Positions 7,191-15,643 of a stretch of DNA of 38,042 nt are shown here, in pieces (position 1 is the stretch's first letter; the number at the start of each line of letters is the position of its first letter). Below the pieces are notes generated by a model. That model ran no database searches. It worked only from the letters and a program-made list of their open reading frames with translations, and was not told the DNA's origin. Position numbers and translations under genes: made by a program. Source of the DNA: Candidatus Hydrogenedentota bacterium (lineage in GTDB: Bacteria > Hydrogenedentota > Hydrogenedentia > Hydrogenedentales > CAILVY01); contig CAILVY010000001.1 of assembly GCA_903837785.1 (NCBI GenBank), positions 1 to 38,042 of the forward strand. The letters run 5' to 3'.

Positions 7191-9593
7191 ATGGACAAGA
7201 CAGGGACAAAGAGCGCGGGACGCTTTTCCTGGGGCGACGCGGTCCTGCTGGCCGCGATCGCGGCGGGGGCGCTGGTGCTGCGCACGCATCATCTCGGATC
7301 CGAGTCCGTGTGGGAGGACGAATATCTGAGCGCGGCGTATCTGAACGCGCCGAGCTTCGCGGATTTTTGGCGTGAGCAGAGTGCGGAGAACTGGGACCCG
7401 GTTCCGGTCTATTACGCGCTTCAGTATGGCTGGGCATGCTGTGTTTCCGCGGGCGTGCTGGCCGTGCGCTGGCTTTCGGTCCTCTTCGGGGTGGCGGCCC
7501 TGCCCTTCGTGTACGCAATTGGCCGTCGGATTTCAGGGCGGCTGCCCGCGGCGGCGGCCGCCGTATGCATGGCGTTGTCGCCGCTCTGCATTTATCACAG
7601 TCAAGGCATCCGGCCCTATGCCCTGCTGCTGCTGCTGGGCACGATTTCTGCCCATGCGTTCGTGGCCCTGCTTCAGGAGAACAAGGCCCGGTGGTGGGCC
7701 GTGTCCGCGGGGGCCAATCTGCTGATGATGTGGACGCATCCATTCGGCGCGTTCCTCTTCGGCCTGGAGGCGGCGTTTCTGCTGCTTTTCCGGCTGCGGG
7801 AACTCAGGCGGTGCGCATTGTGGCTGGCGCCGCAGGGACTTTCGGCCGGATTCCTGGCCGTGTGGATGCATTCGAGCCGGGTGGTGCCGCCGGTGGGCGA
7901 GCTGGCTCCTGTGTGGCGGGATCTCTCGCTGCAGTTGTTCGAGCGCGATGCAACCTACTTGTGGTGGAGTGTCGGCCGGGTGAACCTGCCGCCCGAGGGC
8001 ATTCGGCAAGAGTGTCTTGCGGCGGCCCTGACGTGGCTGCCCGGATGGAATGGCGCGGCGATCCGGATTTTCGAATGTGTGCTGGCCGTGGCGTGCCTTC
8101 GGGTGATCTGGCTTGCGGTCCGGTCGAGGCTGAGGTCGGAACGTTTTCCGGCGGAATGGCTCTTTCTCGTGACCTGGTTCGCGGGGCCGGTGCTGCTGTC
8201 TTATGCTTTCGCGCGGTTCAGCAATCCTTCGACTTTCCAGGAACGGTACACGATTTATGCCGTGCCCGCGCTGTATCTCCTTGCCGGAGGGGTGGTCGCG
8301 CTGCCCAGGCAGCGGCTGCTGCGTTGGAGCGGGGCCATGGGGCTGGCCGTGCTGATGGGCGGCTATGCGGTGGTGGCTGCGCCCATTCCGGCGCGCACGG
8401 ACTATCTGGGGGCCGCGCGCTGGATCAAATCGGGCGCGGGTCCGAAAGATGCGGTCTTGGCCTATCCCTTCGGGTGCATGCGCACGCTGGCCTTCAATAT
8501 GGAGGGGGAGGAACGTCCGTTGGATTCGGCGGCCAGTCCGCTCGAATTGCTGGAGAAGATCGACGGACGTTTGGATGCCGGGGCGGATGTCTGGCTGTTG
8601 TATCAGGCGGTTTTCGGAAGCGATGCCGAGCGGAGCGGCTGCGAGCGCTATCTTTCGGCCCGGGGCATTCTCCAGGAGAAGCGGGTTCTCCCGGGGATGA
8701 CTCGGTTGATAGTTTACCGCTGCCGTGCGGCGGCCGGAAATGTGACATCCACGTCGCCCGAGAATATTGATCGCTTGCGGCAGGACCTGGCGGCGCGGGG
8801 GGAACAGGCCTTGTTGCGGATGCGCCTGGCCGACCTGCTCCGGGCCGCGGGCCGCATCGAGGAGGCGGTTGGCGAGTATCAGCGCCTACTCGAGTTGGTT
8901 CCGGGGGATATCGATGCACGGCTTCATCTGGGCGCGGCCCTGGAGGCGAGCGGACGTCTGGAGGCGGCGATGGGCGAATACGCGCGGGTGTCAGAATCCG
9001 ACCCGGTGCGGGGGGTGTCGGCATGGACCGCCTGCCTGGTTCGCGCGAAAGCCCCCGAGCAGGCGCGGGCCGTGTTCGTGGCGGCTTTGGCGAAGCCACA
9101 AAGCGTATCGTCCGAGATTGGCCTGCGGCTCAGTTTCGCGGAATTCCTGGAGGGACACGGCACGAAAGAGGCGGCCCTGGAGGAATTCCGCAAGGCTGCC
9201 GACCTCGCCACGGCGCATCATGAGTCGTGGATTGTCGCGGTGTACGCCAATGCCCTGCGTGGCATGGGGCGTCTGGATGAGGCGATTGCGGCCTATGAGC
9301 GTGCGGTGGCGTTGAATCCCGGGGATGGGCCGTCGCATGCGGGCCTGGGGATGGCGCTCGGGGAACGGCAGCGCTTTGCAGCGTCGCTGGAGCATCTCGA
9401 AACCGCGCATCGGCTGGGGGTCGCGGACCCGGCGGTCCTGCTGGCCTTGATGGAGAGGCTGGCCGAACTGGGCCGGGGGCAGGAAATCCCGCCATTGCTG
9501 GAGGAGTGCCAACGGCGCGGGATCGAAGTGCCGGTGGAATTGCGGGATCGGATCGAGCGCGGGCGTACGTTGCCGCATGGGGCGGCAAGTTGA
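7191..9593 (+). CDS. GT39-like membrane glycosyltransferase with TPRs (second)
   Basis: Polytopic GT-C family 39-like glycosyltransferase, 800 residues. The first helix (about 15-32) is followed by SESVWEDEY with Asp43/Glu44, the acidic pair typical of the first periplasmic loop. Further on comes SQGIRPYALLLLLG, matching the SQ-x-x-RPYAL signature of this family. About ten membrane helices end near residue 430. After a soluble loop, residues about 526-790 form six or seven TPRs. It is only distantly related to the GT39 paralogues at 598 and 10169, whose first loop differs, so it probably has another donor or acceptor. No strong Shine-Dalgarno precedes the ATG at 7191; a TTG at 7164 is an in-frame alternative. 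The downstream promoter overlaps its stop codon. Confidence 0.83.
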   Translation: MDKTGTKSAGRFSWGDAVLLAAIAAGALVLRTHHLGSESVWEDEYLSAAYLNAPSFADFWREQSAENWDPVPVYYALQYGWACCVSAGVLAVRWLSVLFGVAALPFVYAIGRRISGRLPAAAAAVCMALSPLCIYHSQGIRPYALLLLLGTISAHAFVALLQENKARWWAVSAGANLLMMWTHPFGAFLFGLEAAFLLLFRLRELRRCALWLAPQGLSAGFLAVWMHSSRVVPPVGELAPVWRDLSLQLFERDATYLWWSVGRVNLPPEGIRQECLAAALTWLPGWNGAAIRIFECVLAVACLRVIWLAVRSRLRSERFPAEWLFLVTWFAGPVLLSYAFARFSNPSTFQERYTIYAVPALYLLAGGVVALPRQRLLRWSGAMGLAVLMGGYAVVAAPIPARTDYLGAARWIKSGAGPKDAVLAYPFGCMRTLAFNMEGEERPLDSAASPLELLEKIDGRLDAGADVWLLYQAVFGSDAERSGCERYLSARGILQEKRVLPGMTRLIVYRCRAAAGNVTSTSPENIDRLRQDLAARGEQALLRMRLADLLRAAGRIEEAVGEYQRLLELVPGDIDARLHLGAALEASGRLEAAMGEYARVSESDPVRGVSAWTACLVRAKAPEQARAVFVAALAKPQSVSSEIGLRLSFAEFLEGHGTKEAALEEFRKAADLATAHHESWIVAVYANALRGMGRLDEAIAAYERAVALNPGDGPSHAGLGMALGERQRFAASLEHLETAHRLGVADPAVLLALMERLAELGRGQEIPPLLEECQRRGIEVPVELRDRIERGRTLPHGAAS

Positions 9594-9618
9594 CCAAAAT
9601 TGCCGCTGCCATTAGAAT
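9590..9618 (+). promoter_or_regulatory. Sigma70-type promoter for the DUF5989 pair
   Basis: TTGACC (9590-9595), a 17-nt spacer, and TAGAAT (9613-9618). The -35 box overlaps the TGA stop of the upstream gene. The expected start near 9625 leaves a leader of about 115 nt before the first DUF5989 ATG, with no other gene in it. This means the last part of the cluster can be expressed separately. Confidence 0.6.
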
Positions 9619-9741
9619 AGGAGCAGGTGCAAACGGCGGATCGACGCGTGAGGCCGGATAGGAAGCGGCCTGAAGCTCAGGCCGGGCAGCCGCGTGGCTA
9701 TACGTTTCGGTTGCCGGAAGAACGCACCGAGAGGATGAAGC

Positions 9742-9894
9742 ATGGAACTTGCGCGTGAAATGTGGATGTTCTTGCGGGTGCGGAAGAAATTCTGGCTTGC
9801 GCCGATCATCATAGCGTTGTTCATGCTCGCGGCGTTGTTCTTTGTGGCGGGCAGCGCGGGCGTCGTATCGCCGTTCGTCTATACGTTGTTCTAG
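9742..9894 (+). CDS. DUF5989 mini-membrane protein, copy 1
   Basis: A 50-residue protein of the DUF5989 type. It has an N-terminal amphipathic part with MWMFLRVRKKFWLAP, then one transmembrane helix (IIIALFMLAALFFVAG), and the conserved tail SPFVYTLF. A GAGAGG Shine-Dalgarno lies 7 nt before the ATG. In other genomes such proteins sit beside SxtJ-like proteins, carbamoyltransferases and SGNH hydrolases in surface-polysaccharide loci; that is recalled knowledge. Here it lies between two GT39-TPR genes, with a near-copy 25 nt downstream. A role as a small membrane subunit or chaperone of the glycosylation machinery is inference. It ends in TAG. Confidence 0.88.
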   Translation: MELAREMWMFLRVRKKFWLAPIIIALFMLAALFFVAGSAGVVSPFVYTLF

Positions 9895-9919
9895 ACAGAG
9901 ACAGCAGAGAGGAAATGCG

Positions 9920-10069
9920 ATGGAAACGATCAAGGAGATGTGGGCCTTTCTCCGGGTGCGCAAGAAGTTCTGGCTCGCGCCCATCATCATCGCCTTGCTG
10001 ATGCTTGCGGCCCTGTTCTTCGTTGCAGGCGGGGCCGGAGTCGTCTCGCCGTTCGTCTACGCCCTGTAA
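9920..10069 (+). CDS. DUF5989 mini-membrane protein, copy 2
   Basis: A 49-residue paralogue of the preceding protein, about 80% identical by eye: the block from MW-x-FLRVRKKFWLAPIIIA through SPFVY is shared and differences cluster at the N-terminus (METIKE instead of MELARE) and the very end. GAGAGGA lies 6 nt before the ATG. The two genes are a tandem duplication with a 178-nt offset. The longer open frame from 9842 is not credible because it would run through copy 1 in another frame. Both copies are intact, so both are probably expressed. Confidence 0.87.
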   Translation: METIKEMWAFLRVRKKFWLAPIIIALLMLAALFFVAGGAGVVSPFVYAL

Positions 10070-10168
10070 TGGCAGAAGACACGAGGCAGGCAATCATCGC
10101 CCGGCCGGGGAGCGAGGCACATTTTCATTCCGTTCCGGGGGCGCGTTGCCTCGTTTCGAAGGAGTCCT

Positions 10169-11038
10169 ATGACTGAGGCGGAGAAGACGCCCGCCGGGAT
10201 CACCCGCGGGGAATGGCTTGGGCTGGCGGCGATCCTGACGCTGGGATTGTGCCTGCGGTTGTGGTTCCTGGCCCAGATACTTCACGCGCCGGACTTCCGC
10301 GCGCCGCAGCAAGACCCGGAGGTGCTGGACTACTATGCGCGGGCGTTGTTGTCGGGGGATTGGACTGTCCGGGCCGGCGAAACGGATCCCGAGATCGGCA
10401 CGACCCCCTATTTCCGGCCGCCGGGCTACGCGTTCTATCTGCTGCCGATTTACGCACTGACGAACGGCAGCTATCTTGCGCCGCGGCTCGTGCAAATGAC
10501 GCTCGGGCTGTGCAGCGCCTTGCTCTTGTTTCTGATCGGGCGGAAGCTCTTCGGCCGGGCGGCGGGGCTTGCCGCGGCCTTTTTCATGGCCACGTATTGG
10601 GGGCTTATTTTCTGGGAAGGGGAACTGAACGATCCTTCGCTCTTTGTGTTCATGCTGTCGGCGCTCCTGTACATCCTGCTGCGCTGGACGGATACGCTGA
10701 ACGCGCGATGGGCCGCGCTGGCAGGCCTGATCTTCGGGTGCTATGCCCTGATGCGCCCGAACATCCTTGCCTTCGGCCCGGTGGTGGCGCTGTGGATGCT
10801 GTGGTGGTCAGCGCGCAACGGGCGCGTGCGGAGAATTGTGGCGTCGTGGTGCGCGCTGGCCGGAATCACGTTGCTCGTGGTTTTGCCGATCACGATCCGA
10901 AATTACGTTGTTTCCGGCGAGTTTGTTCCGATTGCCACGTATTTCGGCGAGAACCTGATGATCGGGAACAGCGAAGATTCGGACGGCATCACGCCGTGGA
11001 CGCCGTATCTGCAGCAACTTGAAGGCACGGGCCGGTAG
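10169..11038 (+). CDS. GT39-like glycosyltransferase, N-terminal part ending at an in-frame TAG
   Basis: Encodes 289 residues of the membrane domain of a GT39-like enzyme closely related to the protein at 598. The first helix is LGLAAILTLGLCLRLWFLAQ, the acidic loop is QQDPEVLDYYARA, and about six further helices follow up to TPWTPYLQQLEGTGR. It then meets TAG at 11036-11038. The paralogue continues EGTGNWSVWVYNNVVKG; here the same frame continues after the TAG as SARDYINVVKG, so TAG stands where TGG (Trp) is expected. An AAGGAG Shine-Dalgarno precedes the ATG. As read, the product would lack the last helices and all TPRs and is probably not functional unless the stop is read through or is a sequencing error. 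Confidence 0.8.
   Translation: MTEAEKTPAGITRGEWLGLAAILTLGLCLRLWFLAQILHAPDFRAPQQDPEVLDYYARALLSGDWTVRAGETDPEIGTTPYFRPPGYAFYLLPIYALTNGSYLAPRLVQMTLGLCSALLLFLIGRKLFGRAAGLAAAFFMATYWGLIFWEGELNDPSLFVFMLSALLYILLRWTDTLNARWAALAGLIFGCYALMRPNILAFGPVVALWMLWWSARNGRVRRIVASWCALAGITLLVVLPITIRNYVVSGEFVPIATYFGENLMIGNSEDSDGITPWTPYLQQLEGTGR
11036..11038 (+). other. In-frame amber codon interrupting a 1,317-codon GT39-TPR gene
   Basis: Frame is preserved on both sides (10169 and 11063 are in phase), no base is missing, and the aligned paralogue has Trp. A single G-to-A change from TGG explains it. TAG ends other genes in the window (7159, 9894), so it is not globally reassigned. Confidence 0.85.
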
Positions 11039-11062
11039 TCCGCGCGGGACTACATCAACGTT

Positions 11063-14000
11063 GTGAAGGGCGTTCGCAAGGAACTCGGGCGTCCCGAAAT
11101 GACGCATACGGAAGTGTCGGCGTATTTCGCGGACAAGGCGAAGACGTTCATCCGCGAGCATCCCCTGCTGACCGCACGGCGCATGTTCGAGAAGGCGGTC
11201 CTGTGGTGGTCGCCTGCGGAGATCACATGCAACAAAGTCGTTCAGTACGAGAAGCGCTTTTACGCGCCGATCAAGTATCTTCCGGGATTCGCGCTGCTCA
11301 CGGCGCTCTTTGTGACGGGCGTGCTGCTGCTGTTCCGCGACCTGTTCCGGGGGGCGCGCTGGAATCATCCCGCGGCGGGCGCCATGCTGATCATCATCGC
11401 GGCGTTCTTTGCCTCGTATTACGCAAGTTTTCTCCCGTTCTTCGTGAATGGCCGTGCGCGGGTGCCGTCGATTCCGATTTACATCTTCTTTGGCGCGTAC
11501 GGGGTGTGGGCATTGACGCGTCTTGCGGGCGAGCGCGCCTATACGCGCGTGGCGCTGTGGGGCGCCGGTTTCGTCGTAATTTGGGCGTTGGCCGGGGTTC
11601 AATACATCCGTTACGAGCCCGACTCTGCGCGTTGGCACTATCAGCGAGCGGATTCGTCGCTGCGCATCGGGAAACTGGAGGATGCGCTGGGCGAGGCGCG
11701 GGCAATGCGCGAACTGGGCCATGCGGCGCCGTACATGTATCAACGCCTCGGGCGCGCGTTCGCGGAGGCGGGCCGGCTCGAAGAGGCGGAACTGCAACTG
11801 CGGAATGCCCTGGCCATTGATCCGAAGTTTCAGGATTTGTATTACCTGCTGGGCACCGTGTTGAGCAAATCGCATAAGGATGCTGAGGCCATCACCGCGT
11901 TCGAGGAGGCGTTGCGCCTGAATCCGACGGACGCCCGGGCGCACAACGAACTCGGAAAGCTGCTGGCCAAACAGGAGAAGGCGGAGGAAGCGCTGGCGCA
12001 TTACGAGGCCGCGTTGTCCGTGGCCCCGGATTACGGCGAGGTGCTGGACAACGTGGCGGCGGTGCTTCGTTCCCTGGGGCGGCGCGACGAGGCGATTGCC
12101 CGCTACCGGAAGACGCTGGAAGAGAATCCGAACATCTCGTACATCCACTACATTCTCGGCCGGGAGATGGCCAGCGAAGGGACCAAGGAAGAGGCGCTGA
12201 CGCATTTCAAGGAGACGCTTCGGATCGACCCCAAGTTCCAGAATGCGCGGTATCTGATGGCGCGGGAGCTGTCGGCGATGGGCCGGTCGGGCGAGGCGCT
12301 GGCGCAGTATCAGGAGGCCTTGCGCCTGAACCCGAACGATGCGCGCGCGCATCAGGAGTTGGGCGCGCTGTATGCGGACCTGGGCCAGTTCAAGGAGGCG
12401 GAGCAGCACTATCGTCAGGCCATCGCGGCAAAACCGGATTTCGGATTCGTGCTCGATCGCCTGGGCCGCCTGCTGGCCGCGCAAGGCCGCTACGAGGAAG
12501 CCATCGAGACGTATCAGCGCGCGCTCAAAGTGGACCCGAACAATCAGGACGTGCATTATTTGCTCGGGCGCGAGTTGGTGCAGCAGGGGCGTAAGGACGA
12601 GGCCATGGCCGAGTTTGACGCGGCGTTGCGACTGAATCCGGACGACGCGCGCGCGCACGCGGAAAGGGGCGATATTCTGGCCGATCGCGGCGAGAGCGAC
12701 GCGGCCATGAAAGCGTATGACGAGGCGCTGCGGGTTGCGCCGCAGTTTGGCTACGTGCTGAACCGGTTGGGCCGCCTGCTGGCGAAACAGGGGCGCTTTG
12801 AGGAGGCGATGGCGCGCTATGAGCACGCGCTGAGCCTCAATCCCGAGAATCAGGACGTGCTCTATCTAATGGGCCGGGAGCTTGTGGCACAGGGCAAGGC
12901 GGACGAGGCCCTGGCGCGCTTCGAGCAGGCGATCGCCCTGAACCCCGGAGACGCGCGGGCGCACAACGATCTCGGCCTGCTGCTGCAGCGGCTGGGCCGC
13001 GATGACGAGGCGATCGAGCATTTCAAGAAGGCGCTCGAAATCGCGCCGGACTTCACGCTCGTGCTGAACAACTGGGGCAACCTGCTGTTCGACCGCGGGA
13101 AGCTTCGCGAGGCGGAAGAGCGGTACCGGAAGGCACTCGAGGTCCGCGCAACGGATGAGTATGCGTACTACAACCTGGCGCGGGTGGCGGAGAAGGAGAA
13201 CCGGGCCGAGGATGCCGCGACGTTCTATCAGCAGGCGATGAAGAACAGCCCGAGCGACTCGAATATCCCGAACGACCTCGGACTGCTGATGTCGAAGCAG
13301 GGGAAGACGGAGGAGGCGCTGAAGTGGTATCAGTACGCGCTGGGAGTGGACCGCAAGAATCCGCTGATCTACAACAATCTCGGGTATGAATCGTACAAGC
13401 ACGGCAAGCTGGAGGATGCGCTGACGTGGTACCGCCGGGCGCTGGATGTCATGCCGGATTTTGTGCTGGCGCTGAACAACCTGGGTACGGCGCTGGGGGA
13501 CCAGGGCAAGATCGACGAGGCGATCCGGACGTATCAGCGGGCGCTTTCGCTGCGGCCGGAGGACGCGAACATACACAACAGCCTCGGGTATCAGTATGCG
13601 CGGAAGGGCGACGCGGAAGCGGCGCGCAAGGAGTATCAGGAGGCGCTGCGGCTCGTGCCGCGCTTCCCGCTCGTCTACAACAACCTGGGTAACCTGGCGC
13701 TTTCGGAAGGGAAGAAAGACGAGGCGCTGAGCTTCTACAAGCAGGCCCTGGAGATCTTCCCCGCGGACGAGTACGCGCATTTCAATATTGCGAACCTGCT
13801 GATGGCGCAGGGCAAGACGGATGAAGCGCTGGAGCATTTCCTGAAGGCATACGAGAACAATCCGCGCAGTGCGGAGATCGCCAACAACCTCGCCCTCGCG
13901 CTGGCGAAGAAGGAGCGGAAGGAGGAGGCGGTGCAGTACTTCACAAAGGCCATCGAGGCGAGTCCGGGTTACGCGGCGGCGCACTGCAATCTGGGGATTT

Positions 14001-14119
14001 TGCTGGCGGAATCCGGGAAGCGCAGCGAGGCGATCGCGCACTTGAAGCAGGCCCTCGCGCTTCAGCCGGACTTTCCGCAAGCCAAGGATGCGCTGAGCAA
14101 AGTGCAGGGCCGCCGATAA
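11063..14119 (+). CDS. GT39-like glycosyltransferase, C-terminal part with about 24 TPRs
   Basis: In-frame continuation of the gene that begins at 10169. The first 130 residues or so match the end of the membrane domain of the paralogue at 598 (WSPAEITCNKVVQYEKRFY against WSPWEITENKVVQYEKDYY, then YLPGF and hydrophobic helices). The remaining 820 residues or so are about 24 consecutive TPRs, twice the number in the paralogue. The GTG at 11063 has no Shine-Dalgarno and lies inside a conserved segment (NVVKG), so it is unlikely to be a true start; the natural product would be a 1,316-residue protein from 10169. Both halves show an intact reading frame with no second lesion, so decay is either very recent or absent. 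Part of the TPR array has a 306-bp higher-order repeat. Confidence 0.8.
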   Translation: MKGVRKELGRPEMTHTEVSAYFADKAKTFIREHPLLTARRMFEKAVLWWSPAEITCNKVVQYEKRFYAPIKYLPGFALLTALFVTGVLLLFRDLFRGARWNHPAAGAMLIIIAAFFASYYASFLPFFVNGRARVPSIPIYIFFGAYGVWALTRLAGERAYTRVALWGAGFVVIWALAGVQYIRYEPDSARWHYQRADSSLRIGKLEDALGEARAMRELGHAAPYMYQRLGRAFAEAGRLEEAELQLRNALAIDPKFQDLYYLLGTVLSKSHKDAEAITAFEEALRLNPTDARAHNELGKLLAKQEKAEEALAHYEAALSVAPDYGEVLDNVAAVLRSLGRRDEAIARYRKTLEENPNISYIHYILGREMASEGTKEEALTHFKETLRIDPKFQNARYLMARELSAMGRSGEALAQYQEALRLNPNDARAHQELGALYADLGQFKEAEQHYRQAIAAKPDFGFVLDRLGRLLAAQGRYEEAIETYQRALKVDPNNQDVHYLLGRELVQQGRKDEAMAEFDAALRLNPDDARAHAERGDILADRGESDAAMKAYDEALRVAPQFGYVLNRLGRLLAKQGRFEEAMARYEHALSLNPENQDVLYLMGRELVAQGKADEALARFEQAIALNPGDARAHNDLGLLLQRLGRDDEAIEHFKKALEIAPDFTLVLNNWGNLLFDRGKLREAEERYRKALEVRATDEYAYYNLARVAEKENRAEDAATFYQQAMKNSPSDSNIPNDLGLLMSKQGKTEEALKWYQYALGVDRKNPLIYNNLGYESYKHGKLEDALTWYRRALDVMPDFVLALNNLGTALGDQGKIDEAIRTYQRALSLRPEDANIHNSLGYQYARKGDAEAARKEYQEALRLVPRFPLVYNNLGNLALSEGKKDEALSFYKQALEIFPADEYAHFNIANLLMAQGKTDEALEHFLKAYENNPRSAEIANNLALALAKKERKEEAVQYFTKAIEASPGYAAAHCNLGILLAESGKRSEAIAHLKQALALQPDFPQAKDALSKVQGRR
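12338..13255 (+). repeat. Three-TPR super-repeat, 306-bp period
   Basis: Within the TPR array the motif DARAH recurs at codons starting 12338, 12644 and 12950, exactly 306 bp (102 residues, three TPRs) apart. Each DARAH TPR is followed by an F-x-x-VL-(N/D) TPR; in the first two units the third TPR carries NQDV-x-YL-x-GREL, and in the last it is diverged. An earlier DARAH at 11930 is 408 bp (four TPRs) upstream. This shows growth by duplication of a three-TPR block. Confidence 0.8.
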
Positions 14120-14160
14120 GCCGCGATCTCCGCGCGGTTCAACGCCAGGAGGCTCTTGTG

Positions 14161-15612
14161 ATGAGAGGTGCAACACGCCGACAATTCCTGCAAACGACCG
14201 GCGCCGCGGCGCTTTCCGTGGCCGCCGCGGGCGCGGGCACTGGCCGCGCCGCTGAGGAGAAGGGCATGCGCAAACCGAACTTCATCGTCTTCCTGACGGA
14301 CGATCAGGGGTACGGCGATCTCTCGTGCATGGGCGCGGCGGAGCTGAAGACGCCGAACCTGGACGCGATCGCCGCGAGCGGTGTCCGCTTCACGGACTGG
14401 TACTCGAATTCGCCCGTGTGTTCCCCGTCGCGGGCGGCGTTGCTGACCGGCCGCTATCCGGGCAACGCCGGGGTACGTTCGATACTTGCGGGGCATCGGA
14501 CGGCGCCCGGACTGCCGCCGGAAACGCCCACGATCGCCGCGGCGCTCCAAGCACTGGGCTATCGCACGGCGCTCGTGGGCAAATGGCATCTTGGCCTGGC
14601 GGACGGCTGCCGTCCGCAGCAGCATGGGTTCGACGAGTCCTTCGGGTTCATGGCGGGCTGCATCGACTACTACTCGCACATCTTCTACTGGGGGATGGCG
14701 GGCGGAGAGAATCCCATCCACGATCTGTGGGAGAACGGCCGCGAGATCCACGAGAACGGCCGCTACTTCATCGAGCTGATCACGGAGCGCGCCGTGGCAT
14801 TCCTGCGCCGCGCGGCGGCTGCGGGCGAAGCTTTCTTCCTGTATGTTCCGTTCAACGCGCCGCATTACCCGATGCACGCCCCGCAGCCGTATCTCGACCG
14901 CTTTCCCCATCTTCCGTGGGACCGGCGCATCATGGCGGCCATGCTCAGCGCCGTGGACGACAGCGTGGGTGCGATCCTGGAAGAGGTAAAGCGGCTGGGG
15001 CTTTACGAGGACACGTGCGTGTTCTTCCAGAGCGACAACGGCCCGTCCCGCGAATCACGGAACTGGCTGGACGGAACGGAAGACCCGTATTACGGGGGCA
15101 CGGCCGGGAAACTGAAGGGGCACAAGTTCAGCCTCTACGAAGGCGGGATTCGCGTGCCGGGGCTGATGAGTTGGCCGGCGCGCATTCCCAAGGGACGGGT
15201 GATCGCTGGGCCGGGCGCGGCGATGGATCTGTTTCCGACGATTCTGAAAGCCGCGGGGGGCGACCCGTCGGCGTATGAACTGGACGGGCGCGATATTCTG
15301 CCGATGCTTTGCGACGGCGCGGCGAGTCCGCACGATTGCCTCTTCTGGGAACAAGACAAGCAGACGGCGGTCCGCAAGGGCAAGTGGAAGCTCGTGCTGA
15401 ACGGCCAACTTGTGGAAGCTGCCGCGCCGGAGGATTCGGTGCACCTGTCGGATCTCGAAACGGACCCGGGCGAGCGCGTGAACGTGTGCGCGCAGTTCCC
15501 CGAGGTGACGGCGGAATTGACGGCGGCAGCCACGGCGTGGCGCGCGGGCATCGAGGCGCGCTGGAAGCAGGAATGGCAGCCGCGGATCCGCGGCCTGGCA
15601 ACCCATTCGTGA
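14161..15612 (+). CDS. Tat-exported S1-family sulfatase
   Basis: Type I formylglycine sulfatase, 483 residues from the ATG at 14161. The N-terminus has a twin-arginine signal (RRQFLQTTGAAALSV), so it is exported folded. PNFIVFLTDDQGYGD supplies the first metal-binding aspartates; Cys87 in CSPSRAALLTGRYP is the residue matured to formylglycine; GKWHLG and DNGPS are further active-site motifs. It would hydrolyse sulfate esters on a polysaccharide; the exact substrate cannot be read. AGGAGG lies 8 nt before this ATG and 5 nt before an in-frame GTG at 14158. It follows the GT39-TPR gene by 41 nt on the same strand. No formylglycine-generating enzyme is in the window. Confidence 0.92.
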   Translation: MRGATRRQFLQTTGAAALSVAAAGAGTGRAAEEKGMRKPNFIVFLTDDQGYGDLSCMGAAELKTPNLDAIAASGVRFTDWYSNSPVCSPSRAALLTGRYPGNAGVRSILAGHRTAPGLPPETPTIAAALQALGYRTALVGKWHLGLADGCRPQQHGFDESFGFMAGCIDYYSHIFYWGMAGGENPIHDLWENGREIHENGRYFIELITERAVAFLRRAAAAGEAFFLYVPFNAPHYPMHAPQPYLDRFPHLPWDRRIMAAMLSAVDDSVGAILEEVKRLGLYEDTCVFFQSDNGPSRESRNWLDGTEDPYYGGTAGKLKGHKFSLYEGGIRVPGLMSWPARIPKGRVIAGPGAAMDLFPTILKAAGGDPSAYELDGRDILPMLCDGAASPHDCLFWEQDKQTAVRKGKWKLVLNGQLVEAAAPEDSVHLSDLETDPGERVNVCAQFPEVTAELTAAATAWRAGIEARWKQEWQPRIRGLATHS

Positions 15613-15643
15613 CGCGCAACCCAGACCCGAGCAGGAAGCTCTA

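Noticed and set aside
10081-10154. 8-bp inverted repeat ACGAGGCA/TGCCTCGT before the third GT39 gene
   Set aside because: The loop is nearly 60 nt and nothing else supports a structure.
11036-11038. Genome-wide reassignment of TAG
   Set aside because: TAG is the natural stop of the SGNH-TPR gene (7159), DUF5989 copy 1 (9894) and the GH27 gene (19720).
10808-12826. 672-codon minus-strand frame opposite the TPR array
   Set aside because: Shadow of repeated TPR codons; Arg/His/Gln-rich with no recognised domain.
598-14119. Exosortase/PEP-CTERM system
   Set aside because: No exosortase-like gene and no PEP-CTERM tail was found on any secreted protein here.
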